From NCBI GenBank assembly GCA_030490835.1, contig CM059971.1:930001-994000 (forward strand): a stretch of DNA of 64,000 nucleotides, given 5' to 3'. Below are positions 32,286 to 43,072 of this stretch, in pieces. The translations under genes were made by a program, and so were the position numbers. Origin of the DNA: Annona cherimola. Taxonomy: Eukaryota; Streptophyta; Magnoliopsida; Magnoliales; Annonaceae. Each line of letters opens with the position of its first letter. Within the stretch, counting starts at the first letter, position 1. A model generated the notes under the pieces. It was not told where the DNA came from, did no database searches, and worked only from the letters and a program-made list of their open reading frames with translations.

Positions 32286-33480
32286 TAGGTGGTGCTGGAA
32301 TGGTTTTGGAAAAATTTTAGAAATTTGTAGATGATTATAGTACTGTCTGAGAAGTTTGTTTAGAATATCTTATGCGCGTGATTATGATATAATGGTTGAT
32401 TTGATTGTAACATATATTACGAAATCAAAAAAAATATCAAATGTCGCATTGTATGATAATCTGTTTATTAACTCATTTACAACTCATTAAATAAACAGGT
32501 TGGCAGGTTGTTAACAAGTTATATGACAGATGTACTGAAAGCCTAAACTTTGGTAGATGATGGTCTCATAAGATGAGGTGGGAGGGTGTTTTTGGAGTAG
32601 ATGAAATGAAAATATAGCAGTAACAGAAAAATGAAATTGGGCAAGCAGTGAAAAAATGAAAATTAGCTAAATTGAGGGAAACTTGGTGAAGGAAAATAAC
32701 CAAACAGTTTATATATATAGTTTTAATCTTAATCTGTTTATTTAATTAAATAGTTAAACAGGTTGGTAGATCATAATCTATTTATTCAAAAATTTCAACC
32801 TAAACTCATTTATAAATAGATTAGAGGAGTGAATTGACAAGTTAACTATGACTATTGACACTCTCAATAACAATAAAACAATGTTGGGAAAAATAAATAG
32901 TGATACCAAATAATAAAAAAAGAGTAGTGGGTATTTGCATTGTTGTTCGGTTAAATTATCATGATTCAGTCTTATGCACCCATGTGTACTTGACTCATTT
33001 TTTAAGTTTTTTCAAAATTTTTTACACAACTATTAATCTAAATATATTTAACATGTGTATCAATTTTTATCATTTTTGAATATTTTAAAGAATTTTTTCT
33101 AATTTTTAAAAATTAGTGGTTGTTACTAAATTTCAAAAATTCGAAAAAATATCTAAAAATCTTCAAAAAAGATAAAAATTGATACACATATTAAATATAC
33201 ATATGCATTGATTAACAGTTTTATTAAAACATTCTAAAAAATATTTTAAATTTTTTTAGAAATTTTAGAAATTTTAGGAAAAATTTTAGGTGGTACAAGA
33301 ATGGTTTAGGAAAATTTTTATAAATTTGCAGATGATTATAGAATTGTTTGAGAAGTTTGTTTATAATATCCTATGCACGTGATTGTGATACCAAAACAAT
33401 CAAGGACTGGTTGAGATGATTGTAACATATATTAAGAAATAAAAAAAAGTATCAAATGTCGTGTTGTATGATACCAAACA
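32286..33480. repeat. Direct repeats around a foldback element
   Basis: 32286-32460 and 33289-33475 are direct copies (TTTAGGTGGT, GATGATTATAG, GAAGTTTGTTTA, TTGTAACATATATTA, TATCAAATGTCG). Between them lie 32461-32970, without features, and a degraded foldback MITE (32970-33240, arms CTATTAATCTAAATATATTT and GATTAACAGTTTTATT). No gene. Confidence 0.65.
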
Positions 33481-34139
33481 ATAATTATAGGTGTTAACGG
33501 ATTAAGTTAGACAGCTGTTAGCTAGCACTACGTTATGACTACAAAACAAAAAAGAAATGAGAAACAAGTTATGATTAATAATATAAATGATTATATTGGT
33601 AATCTTCAAAAAATGCTAAAATTAATTTAAATGAAGATGCTATATTCTTTGATTATAATTTTGTTGGTTCTGATTCTTAAGTGTGTTTTATTTGCTTCAG
33701 TACATTATTTTTATTTACTATTTTGCTCTATTTTATATTCTATTTTATTTTGCTTAATAGTTTGAAGGCAATCATTTACATTATTAATATTTTTTAACTT
33801 GTCACGATTTTTGCGAGCATTATGATTTAAAATTTTAGTTAATTTATTTCTACAGTTTTTAAGGACTAATAGTTATACTATTTAAAGAATGTGTCTAAAA
33901 CATAAGAGTACCATCATGAAAAAAGTAATGAATGTTCATAAGAGCTTGGTACAGTCTCTAGCAAGTGAATGTTTAGGTCTGATTATATGAATTTTTTATT
34001 TTTCTTTGCATATTAAATTAACAGCTAAACATTATTGTTAAAATTATAGTTTATTATTATTATTGTTATTATTGTTATTAATTTAACTATGATTTCTAAC
34101 TTTGTAATTCTTTAAGTAGGTCCACCCAATAATCATATG
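33481..34139. other. No recognisable gene
   Basis: AT-rich sequence. It may belong to the 5' part of the CACTA-like remnant that follows. Confidence 0.3.
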
Positions 34140-36070
34140 ATTAAAGGACGCGAGAGGACTAAACGCTTCAAACTTGATTTGAAAATTAAAAAGGGCTTTT
34201 AAAAGTTACTTTCGTGAAAGTACGTCTCTAGCCACTAGGGAGAATACTATAAAACTTATTAATTTCATAGGTTATATTATTTGAAGCACTACATCTTTAG
34301 ATGTAGAGACTTGGATCGAAGTACATAGTCAATGTGGTGAAAGAATGTTAGCTCAAGCGCAGGTGAATAGCCATTTCATTATATATAAAGTTGTTAATAA
34401 AGTTTTTATTATAGAATCTAATATTTACCTTTATTCATCTTTAATTATCTTATTTTAATTTTTAGGGAAATATTTGAAGCATGATAATAAAGATCATTTT
34501 AAAGAATTTGTAGTAGCTACTATGAGACGCTTGTGTAGAGGGTGGCCTGGGTGCTTATCACAACATTATAAAAAACTTGAAACTGATGAAGAATGTCTTG
34601 ATAATATTCCAAATAATATGAATCCTGAACTCTGGAGTCGTTTAGTAGAATTTTATAGCAGTAACAAATTTAAGGTGCAAAGAAAATTTTTATCATATTT
34701 GTATAAATTAAATAATTTTATTATATTTCTATATTTAAATTCATATTTACTACAGGAAAGAAGTTCAAAAAATTTAAAGCCTCAAAAAAATGACGTATTG
34801 AAACATACATGTAGCTAGCTGCAAACGTACGTTGAAGTTGATGAATTAATGGTTTATCTTTTTCTTTGAAATTATTTCATTATTTATATATTTTATTTCA
34901 TTCTTAATTATCAATGTTAAAATTCTAAATCATTTTATCTTTCTGCATTAAATTATAGAAAAATAAAAATAGTGGCGGTGAAGACATAGTAGAAGACATT
35001 TGGCTTGCTCGACAAACTGGGAAAACCTGGAAGGAAAAGTTCGAGTAAGTTGATCCTGAATCAAAAGCTACACGCATATGTAATCATATAACTATTTTAA
35101 GTTAATATGTTAAGTTTTTTCTGCCATTATTCTCGCATAATATGAAATCTCAATTAAATATAATAAAATTCAAGCCAATGATGTAATTTCTAGTTTTAAG
35201 AGATATATAGTATGCAATATTTAGCTATCGTATAGCTAACTCTACATCTTTAAAGAGCTAGATATAAATTATTAAAGTCTAGAGTGATTATGGTTTTAAC
35301 AACTTAGTAAATGTAATAAAAATTGAAGAAAATATATACTAGTTAGTAGTATGTCCAACATCCAAACACTATTTGGAAAAATACAACGTTTCATTTCAAT
35401 ATGACGATGATATACGTATTTTGAATTGTGCTCTGTAGTAGTAGCTAGCTATTGAAATGGAAAGATAAATATAATTATCTAATATCATTATAATTTAAAT
35501 CCATCTAATTCAAATTATAGTTTTATGTATTCGTTAGTTATCCTCAAAGCAAATAGGACCAAAAGATATGGCATTCCTAATTAAAAAGAACATAGAAATC
35601 TTCTCATTGGGATTTATTAGTTTGCAATGTTTACATGAATAGAATCATAGAATAAAAGATTTTCACTTGTTCTTCTTTATCCACAAATTGATAGTGTTAT
35701 TTTAATAAATTTATATTATGTCATTCTCTTTCTTATAAAGTGTAACATTTAATCGTTAAAATTATTTATTGACCTCATGCCAATTTATGTTAATCAAGCA
35801 CTGTTGTTGAACAATCACGGGAAGGAGCCTAAAAAAAAATAGATGATGAAATTTTTATGTAGATGTTAGGCACTCATTCAAAGTACTATTATAGTAAGGG
35901 GCGCCAGTAAAAATAAACTTTCAAAATATCCATCTCAAGGTTAGAAGAAGAAAAAACAAAATTATATCAAATGCAACAAGAAATAAAGACATTATAGGCA
36001 TTAATGACAGAACAAGAGGAACGAATTCGAGCAAGAGAAAATAATATCCTTTTTTCTTTAGTGTCTCAAC
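34140..36070 (+). pseudogene. CACTA (En/Spm)-type ORF remnant
   Basis: Scattered plus-strand coding pieces fit the plant Ptta/En/Spm 'transposase 24' protein. They are KGRERTKRFKLDLKIKKG (34145), ETWIEVHSQCGERMLAQAQ (34310), NIPNNMNPELWSRLVEFYSS (34605), ERSSKNLKPQKNDVLKHTCS (34756), VEDIWLARQTGKTWKEKFE (34990) and MTEQEERIRARENNI (36008). The order is that of the family. The pieces are separated by AT-rich introns or decay, and by stops. No CACTA termini were located. Identification is from general family pattern only. Confidence 0.45.
35400..35525. repeat. Second copy of the 120-bp sequence of 26937-27056
   Basis: GACGATGATATACGTATTTT, GTAGTAGCTAGCTATTGAAA and TCATTATAATTTAAATCCAT match the insert of unit B. 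Here it lies inside the CACTA-like remnant region. Confidence 0.7.
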
Positions 36071-36657
36071 ATTCTTCAAGTTAGTCAAAATCTTATATTA
36101 ATTTCAAGATGCATTTTGTTTTTCATTGATTATTTTAACAAATTTATATAATGAATTACAAATTATTGGGATGTTATATTTATTTTTAAAGACTTTTATT
36201 TTTTATGCAGGCGAAATATGGATGCTGGTCAAATAAGCTGCATTTATCAAAACTTCTTTTTCTCTGGTCATGTTTTGAAGAAAAATTATCTAAATTGTTT
36301 TTGATTTAGCTGATACTTGTACTTTTTTAGCTTCAAAGGATTGTAAAAGACTAAAGTATTTTTTTTAATAGTCTATTAAAAAAGACTAATATACTTTGAT
36401 TAACTTTTCAAATAATTTTATGAATGAAGATTATTTAATTGACCGTGGATTGGTTGATATTATTGTGATAAGGTTATTTAATGTTTATTTGTTTAAAAGA
36501 AAGTATTTGACAAAAAATTTGATTATGATAAAATTTTATCTATTATAAGAATTTTTAGCAACAATCAAGTACTCTCGCTGTTATCAATTAAGTCATGTTA
36601 CATATATGATTTTAGCCGCAAAATATTGTTATTGCTTATATTTTAATATAAGGCCCG
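36071..36657. other. No recognisable gene
   Basis: AT-rich sequence. A short palindrome (AAAGTATTTTTTTTAATAG...) lies near 36350. Nothing else. Confidence 0.35.
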
Positions 36658-36757
36658 ATTTTGTTAGGCCTGACTATTTTGGTTACTATTTTTTTTGTTA
36701 GGCCTGACTATTTTGGTTACTATTTTTTTTTGTTAGGCCTGACTATTTTGGTTACAT
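36658..36757 (+). repeat. Tandem repeat, ~37-bp unit x3
   Basis: GTTAGGCCTGACTATTTTGG occurs three times (36663, 36700 and 36734), followed by TTACTATTTTTTTT spacers. It lies immediately beside the truncated end of the CP24 fragment. Confidence 0.85.
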
Positions 36758-36766
36758 ATATGATAG

Positions 36767-37518
36767 TCAAAAATGATAACTATCTCCGGTTGCATTGGCG
36801 AAGTTGTCAGCAGTCCTGGAACAGGGGGTGGCCCATTCCACGAACTGGGAGTCGGGATTGAAGAAGTCCACCCACCTCTTGCTCTCCACCCACCCCATAA
36901 GGAGGAGCGGGGTGCCCAGCAGAGTCCCGAATGAGAAGGGAGCCACGGCGCCTGGGGCTGCCCCGGCCTCGAACGACGGCACACCGCTCCAGGCCTGCCC
37001 CACGAAGATGCCCACCACGGCTACCATTGCCCAGCGGCCGTGGATAAGCTCAGCCTTTCTGTACCACCTGAGGAATGCTGGGTCCTTGCCCAGTCCCAGT
37101 GGGTCGAATCCATAGTCACCAGGTTGCCTGTAACAGAAGACACACGCATGATCGATTCATCCCCTCGACTTTCTTCTGGAATCTTGATTAAGAAGCCAAA
37201 TTACAGTAGTGGGAAAAGAAATGATAGTTTTGGGCACTTGGAAAAATTAAAAATTAAAAAATAATTGGTAGGTAGTGCTAGCAGTGTGGCTTACGAGCCA
37301 TCTAGCCGTTCGGGGTCGACAAAGTTGCCTCCGCCCCTGACTCCGGGGAGCCAAGATTTCTTAGCAGCAGCAGCAGCGACGACGACGAGCTTGCGGGGTG
37401 CGGCGATGATGCTGGCATTTCTCCCAGAAAACAGCCTCTGGCTGCTGCTGCTGCTCTTTGCACCGGCTAGAAAGGGCGAGCCCAAGACAGCAGCAGCAGA
37501 TGTGGCAGCCATTGACAT
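36767..37518 (-). pseudogene. Truncated CP24 (Lhcb6) light-harvesting protein copy
   Basis: Exon 1 (37518-37295) encodes a plastid transit peptide ([20 protein letters not shown] onward), then [18 protein letters not shown]. Exon 2 (37127 to about 36785) joins in frame and gives [56 protein letters not shown] and ENFANATG-like NFANATGD. This is CP24, the monomeric photosystem II antenna, including the E-x-x-H/N-x-R chlorophyll-binding helix. The intron position matches known CP24 genes. The copy ends abruptly after NATGD, losing the last helix and C-terminal third, and Asp-Pro-Glu-Trp has become Glu-Arg. The open frame implies recent truncation. Because the intron is kept, it arose by DNA duplication, not retroposition. 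Confidence 0.85.
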
Positions 37519-38445
37519 AATTTTCTACCCATAATATTATTTGTAATTTGTGGCTAATGGGAGAAGGAACTGACACCTTCCCCAGAAGGAAATGAGAGAG
37601 GACGAAAGAGTCCGTTTCAAAAATGATCTTGCAGTAGTTAAGCATTTTTTATCTTTTCAAAACATTTTTCATAATAACTTTTTTTTTTCTAAGATTATCA
37701 AACACACCCTTTAATGACACGTGGTAAAATTCTGATGGTGCTTCTTCTATGTGAGATTTCACGGTGATGTCCGTCCGTTTGTTAATAGGCAGAAGGGAGA
37801 AGTGGAAATTGAGGATGTTATTATCTTTAACAAGTAATAAAATGATATGATAATGGGAAAAGTATAACGGAAAGTGGGAATTAAGGATATCAATATTTTT
37901 AAAACACAAAATTTTTATTTATTTATTACAAAACAGAAAGGTGTTAAGTATCAGTATATACATATTTTTTGGACAAATTTCTTATATACCCACTAATTTG
38001 CATCCTAATTCCACTTGTTCCTGCATTGTTTAGGTGGGCCGTTAACTCTCTTTGAAATGACGAATATATTCATCCCTAACTATGCTTTTATATCTAAAAA
38101 TTCATAATATAATGATTTTGTACTAATTCTACAGCTACAAAATTACATATTATTTGAATATGAATTTTTCACTGTAAGTAAAATAATCTTAAATTATATT
38201 AGGGTTTGAGCATATTCGTCATTTTACACGTGGGTTAATAGCTCATTTAACGCCGAAGAAGAAGAAGAAGATGATGAATAAGTGGGTGACGGTGGGGTTT
38301 TGGGTGTTGAGAGAGGGGCTAGGAGAAGTGACTAGCTGCCGTTTTGGGCCGGCCGCTGAAAGTGGCCATCTGAACCTCCAAACAAGTATCAAATAGAATA
38401 TAGAGAGGAACTTTGGGTGATGTTAGAGAGAAGGGGGGAAATTTT
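37519..38445. other. CP24 upstream flank, MITE end and NLR upstream flank
   Basis: 37519-37640 is the former promoter side of the CP24 copy. 37680-37712 resembles a Tourist right end (TATCAAACACACCCTTTA). 38180-38440 contains a GAA microsatellite (38259-38275) and precedes the NLR fragment. No other gene. Confidence 0.4.
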
Positions 38446-38453
38446 GAGCAAGA

Positions 38454-38780
38454 GTGGTAAAAAAGGTTGCTACTTCAGCTGCTTCATTCCTTGTGGGTAA
38501 GCTGCGTGAGGAGCTTAGTGAGGACGTCATTCTGCTGCGCGGGGCGAGGGCACAGATGGAGTGGATGGAGACCGAATTCTGGAGGATGGGGTGCTTCTTA
38601 AAAGATGCAGACGGGATGGAGCAGGAAGAAAGTGAAGTGACGAAGATCTGGACGCAGGAGGCGAGAGATATGGCCTACCGCGCCGAAGAAACCATCGACA
38701 TCTTCTTCCTGAGAATCGCGTACGCGAGGGAGGCAGAAGGATGCGGGAGGGGGGTGGGGTGGTGGGTGGGGTCAGTTGAA
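38454..38780 (+). pseudogene. CC-NLR N-terminal (Rx-type) fragment
   Basis: The frame reads ATSAASFLVGKLREELSEDV, LLRGARAQMEWMETEFWRM, CFLKDADGMEQEESEVTKIW and AYRAEETIDIFFLRIAY. This is the Rx N-terminal coiled-coil of plant CC-NLR immune receptors, including the E-D-V-I-D-like motif (here EETIDIF). The first codon available is GTG, not ATG, and no in-frame ATG precedes it. The fragment stops at the end of the CC domain, and no NB-ARC or LRR follows before DUF247 flank sequence. It is a truncated, non-functional copy. Confidence 0.8.
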
Positions 38781-39714
38781 GATGTACGTTTTCATTTTGA
38801 ACGAGGTGGCAGAATGCCGTGGAGTGGCTTGTGAGGTGGAATGATGAAACAAAGACTCCATGAAACAAAGACTCCGCTTTTATATAACTGGGATACAAAG
38901 ATTAGTTTTATATAACCCCTTAATTTTTTAAAATTTGAAGTTTTATAGAAAATCTAATCCATTTATTGTATTCAAAACTATTTGTTTAGTTAGGATACTA
39001 AGGTTCATCCAAAAACAATGTGCGCCAAGGCCATATTTGCTCAAAAATATGTACATTTATGTGTAAATTAAGAAAATATTTATATTCAATCATATGTATA
39101 TTAGAATTTAGTAATAATTTATAAAATCTTTTATCCAAATATCTATAATATTTTAGATGTTTTAGATGTTGAAAATATTACTTAAAAATTAATATTTAAT
39201 ATTAAATTATTTCATTACGTTGATTTTACATATTTCGTAAATGGGGCTCATATACAGTGATGCTCGACAAATAATTTTTTTTATAATAAAATAATTAATG
39301 TTAAATACAATGGATGAAGTGGATTTTATATCAACTATCTAGATATTAAAAATGAAAAAGATTACATTAAAGAGGGATTTCATAGAAGTACTACGGCTTT
39401 TACTTGAGAGCTATATCTTTCCAATTTACAGGTAGAGCTATTTCTCTAGGTTTTATGGATGAAGTTGTATCTTTAACTATTTGTAAGAATGAATCGGGGC
39501 GTTATTATAAGAAATATTGATATGGAAGGAAATATACAAAAAAAAACATAATGTATGAAATTGATTTGAAAAATAATTAATTAATATTATAAAATAAACA
39601 ATTAACATTATAACAAATATTGGATATGCATTTAACCATTTAAATCTAATTTCTGTATGCTAGTTTTAACCGATTATACATATATCCAATATATTTAAAT
39701 TTTTATACAGTGAT
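38781..39714. repeat. 5' flank of DUF247 duplication block 3
   Basis: From about 38920 it matches 4345-5165 and, in part, 1-480. AT-rich and without genes. Confidence 0.8.
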
Positions 39715-40040
39715 TTTTTTATTTTTTTTGAAAATTTTTTCATAAACTTGTTAGCCCAAGTGTATTTAATTTGTGTATAAATGTTTACCATCTGTCAAGT
39801 ATTTTAGATATTTATTTTTTATTTTTGAAAATCAGTGGCATTTTAGATAATTTTAAATTACTGAAATGACGCTGATTTTCAAAAATAAAATATAAAAATA
39901 TAAAAATGATAAAAATGATAAAAATTGATGCATACGTGAAGTACTCTTGGGCTAACAAATTTATTAAAAAAAGTTTAAAATTTTTTTTTAAAAAAATAGG
40001 TATATGACCGTAGGACCATGCAGGCTTTTGCAACTTAAGG
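39715..40040. mobile_element. Mutator-like foldback MITE, copy i (left end lost)
   Basis: It has family arms (ACTTGTTAGCCCAAGTGTAT and its complement near 39950) and ends at GGT|CCTTTAAAG, the same junction as in block 1. Its left terminus and the adjacent target sequence are missing, since the flank jumps from CAGTGATTTTTT directly into the element. It is an inherited insertion shared with gene 1. Confidence 0.7.
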
Positions 40041-40144
40041 TCCTTTAAAGCCCGGGTTCGGCTGAGGGAGGGAAAACAACACCAAGAGAGTCTTTCCTCT
40101 CCACCGCTTGACAGTTGCCTCCCTTCACCTTCATCTAAAAACAC

Positions 40145-40261
40145 GTAAGAACCGACATTCTTTGCAAAGCTCTTAAACTCGACTAATGCATCTACTCGAT
40201 ATTCACATATTTTGATAAAATCACTTTTCTTTTCTTTTTTTTTTTATTGCTTTCATGGCAG
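40145..40261 (+). other. Predicted 5' UTR intron of DUF247 gene 3
   Basis: Donor CAC|GTAAGAACC, a long T/C tract, and acceptor ATGGCAG|ACC. It is equivalent to 1072-1179 of gene 1. If spliced, the ATG at 40255 is removed and translation starts at 40276. Confidence 0.5.
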
Positions 40262-41856
40262 ACCAGTTTGATTCCATGGATGATCATGATTCTCCTGCAC
40301 GAGGCGAAGTGGAGATGGCCAGCGGGGGGCAGCCAAAGCCGACAGCGACAGTATCGGGAGAGATGGATGATTTAGGTAATCCGGGAGCCGCAACCTCTTC
40401 CTCCGCCCCCGTCGAGAAGGACTATCCAAAGCCGGCTGCGCCTGAAAAATCTGTGTTGGGGTGTATGTTTTCAGAAGAAGCAAAAGCAGCACCTGCGGAA
40501 TTTGAGATAGTGCCTAGAAAAACACCCTCATCCACCACTGACTTCATTGAACCTGATGATTCTGAGGTTCCGCCGCCGCCTTTTCTGCCATTGCTAAATA
40601 CGGTTCGCGATCAAGCTGCCGCCCGCTGGCTCAATTTGTGCATCTACGAGATTCCCTGCAACTTCCAGCAAAGAGCCAGAGATGCATACGCCCCTCTGGT
40701 TGTCAAATTAGGCCCTCTCCAATACGGAGACGGACAGGAATACAAATACGAATGCCGCACAATGGAGACCATCCGAGAGCAGAAATGGTGTTACCTGCAA
40801 GAGGCGCTCTCTGCCACCGGCGATATCTCTCGTGGATTCCAGAATCTTCATCAGCAAATCAAAATATTGGAGCAAAAAGCGCGCGATTGTTATTCTGCAA
40901 ATTTGAGTCACATCGACAGCAATGAGTTTGTTACTATGATGGTGCTTGACGGTTGCTTCATCCTTCAAATCCTTCTCAAGGAGACGGAGCGTCAGCGTAT
41001 CCGCTATGGCGAGCCCATCTTCGAACAAAGATGGCTCTTTCTCAAGGTCAAGCGCGACATGATGCTGCTGCACTGCCAAATCCCCTTCTTCGTCCTCGAG
41101 CGCCTCTTCGACCAGCTTCAGTCCTCAATGAAGATCGAGGCCTCGCTCATCGAAGTCGTCTACAAATTCTTCAAGGATATAATCGACGGTCCTCTCCGCG
41201 ACACCGGCCCCGAAGCCCAGCATCTGCTGGACTTCCTACATTCGAATCTCTTCCCTGACGTGCATGGGAGCAAGCGCAAGCATTCGTTCACCAATCTGAA
41301 ACCTTTCCCTGGAGCGAGGTATCTTCTAGAGGCAGGGGTGGAGTTTGAGAGCAGCAGGACAGATCGGTTGAACATTACATTCGAAGGTGGGATCCTCAAA
41401 ATCCCACACTTCGTCATTGAGGACGACACCGAATCTCTCTTCCTGAATTTCATGGCCTTCGAGCAGCTCTATCCTAACAGGCTCCCCCATGCCACGGCGT
41501 ACACTTTCTTTATGCATTGTCTCATCAATACCAAGGGAGACGTTTCCATCTTGTGCAGGAAGGGAGTGATCGAAAATTGGTTAGGCAGCAATCAGGAGGT
41601 TGCTGATCTCTTCGCCGACCTTGGCCGAGGCATCGCCATCTACCCCAAAGAAGTGTATGTGGCGAAAGTGATTGAGGGAATTAATGACCACTGTAGCAGA
41701 CAATCCAATGCTTGGAGGGGGAGTTTCGTTCATAACTATGTGCGAAAACCGTGGGCCATGGTTTCCCTCACAGCTGCCATTATTCTGCTCATCCTTACAT
41801 CCATACAAACCTTCTTCGCTATGTTTTCATATTTTCGGCCGCCATCTCCTAGCTAG
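40255..41856 (+). CDS. DUF247 / UPF0481 family protein (gene 3)
   Basis: 533 codons are intact from 40255 (526 if the intron prediction is right and ATG 40276 is used). Residues 1-120 are a variable, low-complexity leader about 65 residues longer than in gene 1. The DUF247 domain follows (CIYEIPCNFQQRARDAYAPL near 129, FVTMMVLDGCFILQILL near 225) with no stops. A C-terminal hydrophobic anchor (about 501-525) ends in FRPPSPS. It is the best-preserved member here and the reference for the others. Function is not known for the family outside grass self-incompatibility. It lies between the NLR fragment and the Copia-disrupted fourth copy. Confidence 0.92.
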   Translation: MADQFDSMDDHDSPARGEVEMASGGQPKPTATVSGEMDDLGNPGAATSSSAPVEKDYPKPAAPEKSVLGCMFSEEAKAAPAEFEIVPRKTPSSTTDFIEPDDSEVPPPPFLPLLNTVRDQAAARWLNLCIYEIPCNFQQRARDAYAPLVVKLGPLQYGDGQEYKYECRTMETIREQKWCYLQEALSATGDISRGFQNLHQQIKILEQKARDCYSANLSHIDSNEFVTMMVLDGCFILQILLKETERQRIRYGEPIFEQRWLFLKVKRDMMLLHCQIPFFVLERLFDQLQSSMKIEASLIEVVYKFFKDIIDGPLRDTGPEAQHLLDFLHSNLFPDVHGSKRKHSFTNLKPFPGARYLLEAGVEFESSRTDRLNITFEGGILKIPHFVIEDDTESLFLNFMAFEQLYPNRLPHATAYTFFMHCLINTKGDVSILCRKGVIENWLGSNQEVADLFADLGRGIAIYPKEVYVAKVIEGINDHCSRQSNAWRGSFVHNYVRKPWAMVSLTAAIILLILTSIQTFFAMFSYFRPPSPS

Positions 41857-42404
41857 CCAGATACCTGTTGATCGATTTGTTGAAGGTGGAATTATATCTG
41901 TCGTCACCCATGTATCTTTTGTGTGTTCCTTGTGGATATGAGCTTGCAGTAGTGAAGAAGAGACTCTGTTTGCAATAAATGTTCACGGACTGTCACGCCG
42001 CGTCTCGTCAAGAACTGTGTTTGATTTTTTTTTTTTGGCAAAATATCAATATTATTTGGTTGAAAGATGCTTTAATAATACTTTGGTTTGGATGATTCTC
42101 GGACTCTTTTATTTTTTAAAGTGGATTTTAGATGATTCTCTGACTCTTTCATTTTTAAAAGCGTATTTTAAATATCATCAATTACTTGTGTTGCTACTAT
42201 GTTCGAGGATGATTTGGTTAATTAATTTGTAATTTCATCATTATTTTCTGTCTAGTAATCAAGGGAAAATCGAACCAGAGGAAAAATAAATTTTCACTTG
42301 AAAAAAAAATCGATGAAATGGCTGATCGGGAAATTAATTAATTCAAGTTTCATTGTGGATACCTTCAAAAAAAAATTAATTGGGTATCAAGCATAGTTTG
42401 GGTC
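41857..42404. other. 3' flank of DUF247 gene 3
   Basis: Matches 2592-3190 and 7505-7770. It ends at AGCATAGTTTGGG, where it is joined to an internal piece of another DUF247 copy. Confidence 0.75.
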
Positions 42405-42463
42405 CTCTCGTATACGGAGACGGACACGAATACGTATATGAGTCCCCCACAATGGGGACCATC
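42405..42463 (+). pseudogene. Internal sliver of DUF247 gene 4 (left of Copia)
   Basis: It reads GPLVYGDGHEYVYESPTMGT, equivalent to gene 3 codons 152-172 (GPLQYGDGQEYKYECRTMET). It is joined on the left to gene-3 3' flank and on the right to a truncated LTR, so it has no start. About 270 bp of DUF247 sequence between here and 49893 is missing. Confidence 0.75.
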
Positions 42464-42637
42464 GAGGACCTAGACTCCTCTATATATAGAACCCTTCCTA
42501 TCATGACTCTTAGTAGAAGTGTAATTCTACCTAGACTTGGATTGCATACGTATCTCAGATACGCTGGGCTATCTTTAAATCCAAAGACTTCTTATTTAAC
42601 TAGGACACCTTTATGGAAGAAGAGTTTAATTCTAACA
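42464..42637 (-). repeat. 3' LTR of Copia 1 (truncated)
   Basis: It aligns with 49720-49893 (GACCTAGACTCCTCTA, AGAAGTGTAATTCTACCTAG, GGTTTAATTCTAACA-type end). The outer half is missing. Confidence 0.85.
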
Positions 42638-43072
42638 TTCTTTCACTTGGCCTAATTAAAATAAAATTAAGAAAGAAAAGAAAAAATTATACTTAAAATA
42701 CAATCCTTGAATTTAACATTTGAAAAATTACCGAACGAGTGCACTCATTTGAAAAATATGCCCAGTCATTACATACGCAATCCAACTTTAATACTTAAGT
42801 TAGGAAAAATTTGTCAATATGGATCATGACGGTTATATGCAATATGTAACATACTTCTTTCCATGCACCACGATATTAACAAACTTACTTAACTAAGTTC
42901 TTAATGACAGATTTACAATTATACGATTTTAATGTCTCACATTAATATCAAATAGATAAAATCTTTTGTTTTCAAATCACATAAAACTGTCAACAAAATA
43001 CCATAATGAAACAAAAGAAAATAATCATTCAGCATGAGATCTCAAAATGTATCAATTACATTAATAATTGTC

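Noticed and set aside
33520..33550. CACTA-like terminus (CACTACGTTATGACTACAA)
   Set aside because: No matching inverted end was found on the other side of the coding remnants.
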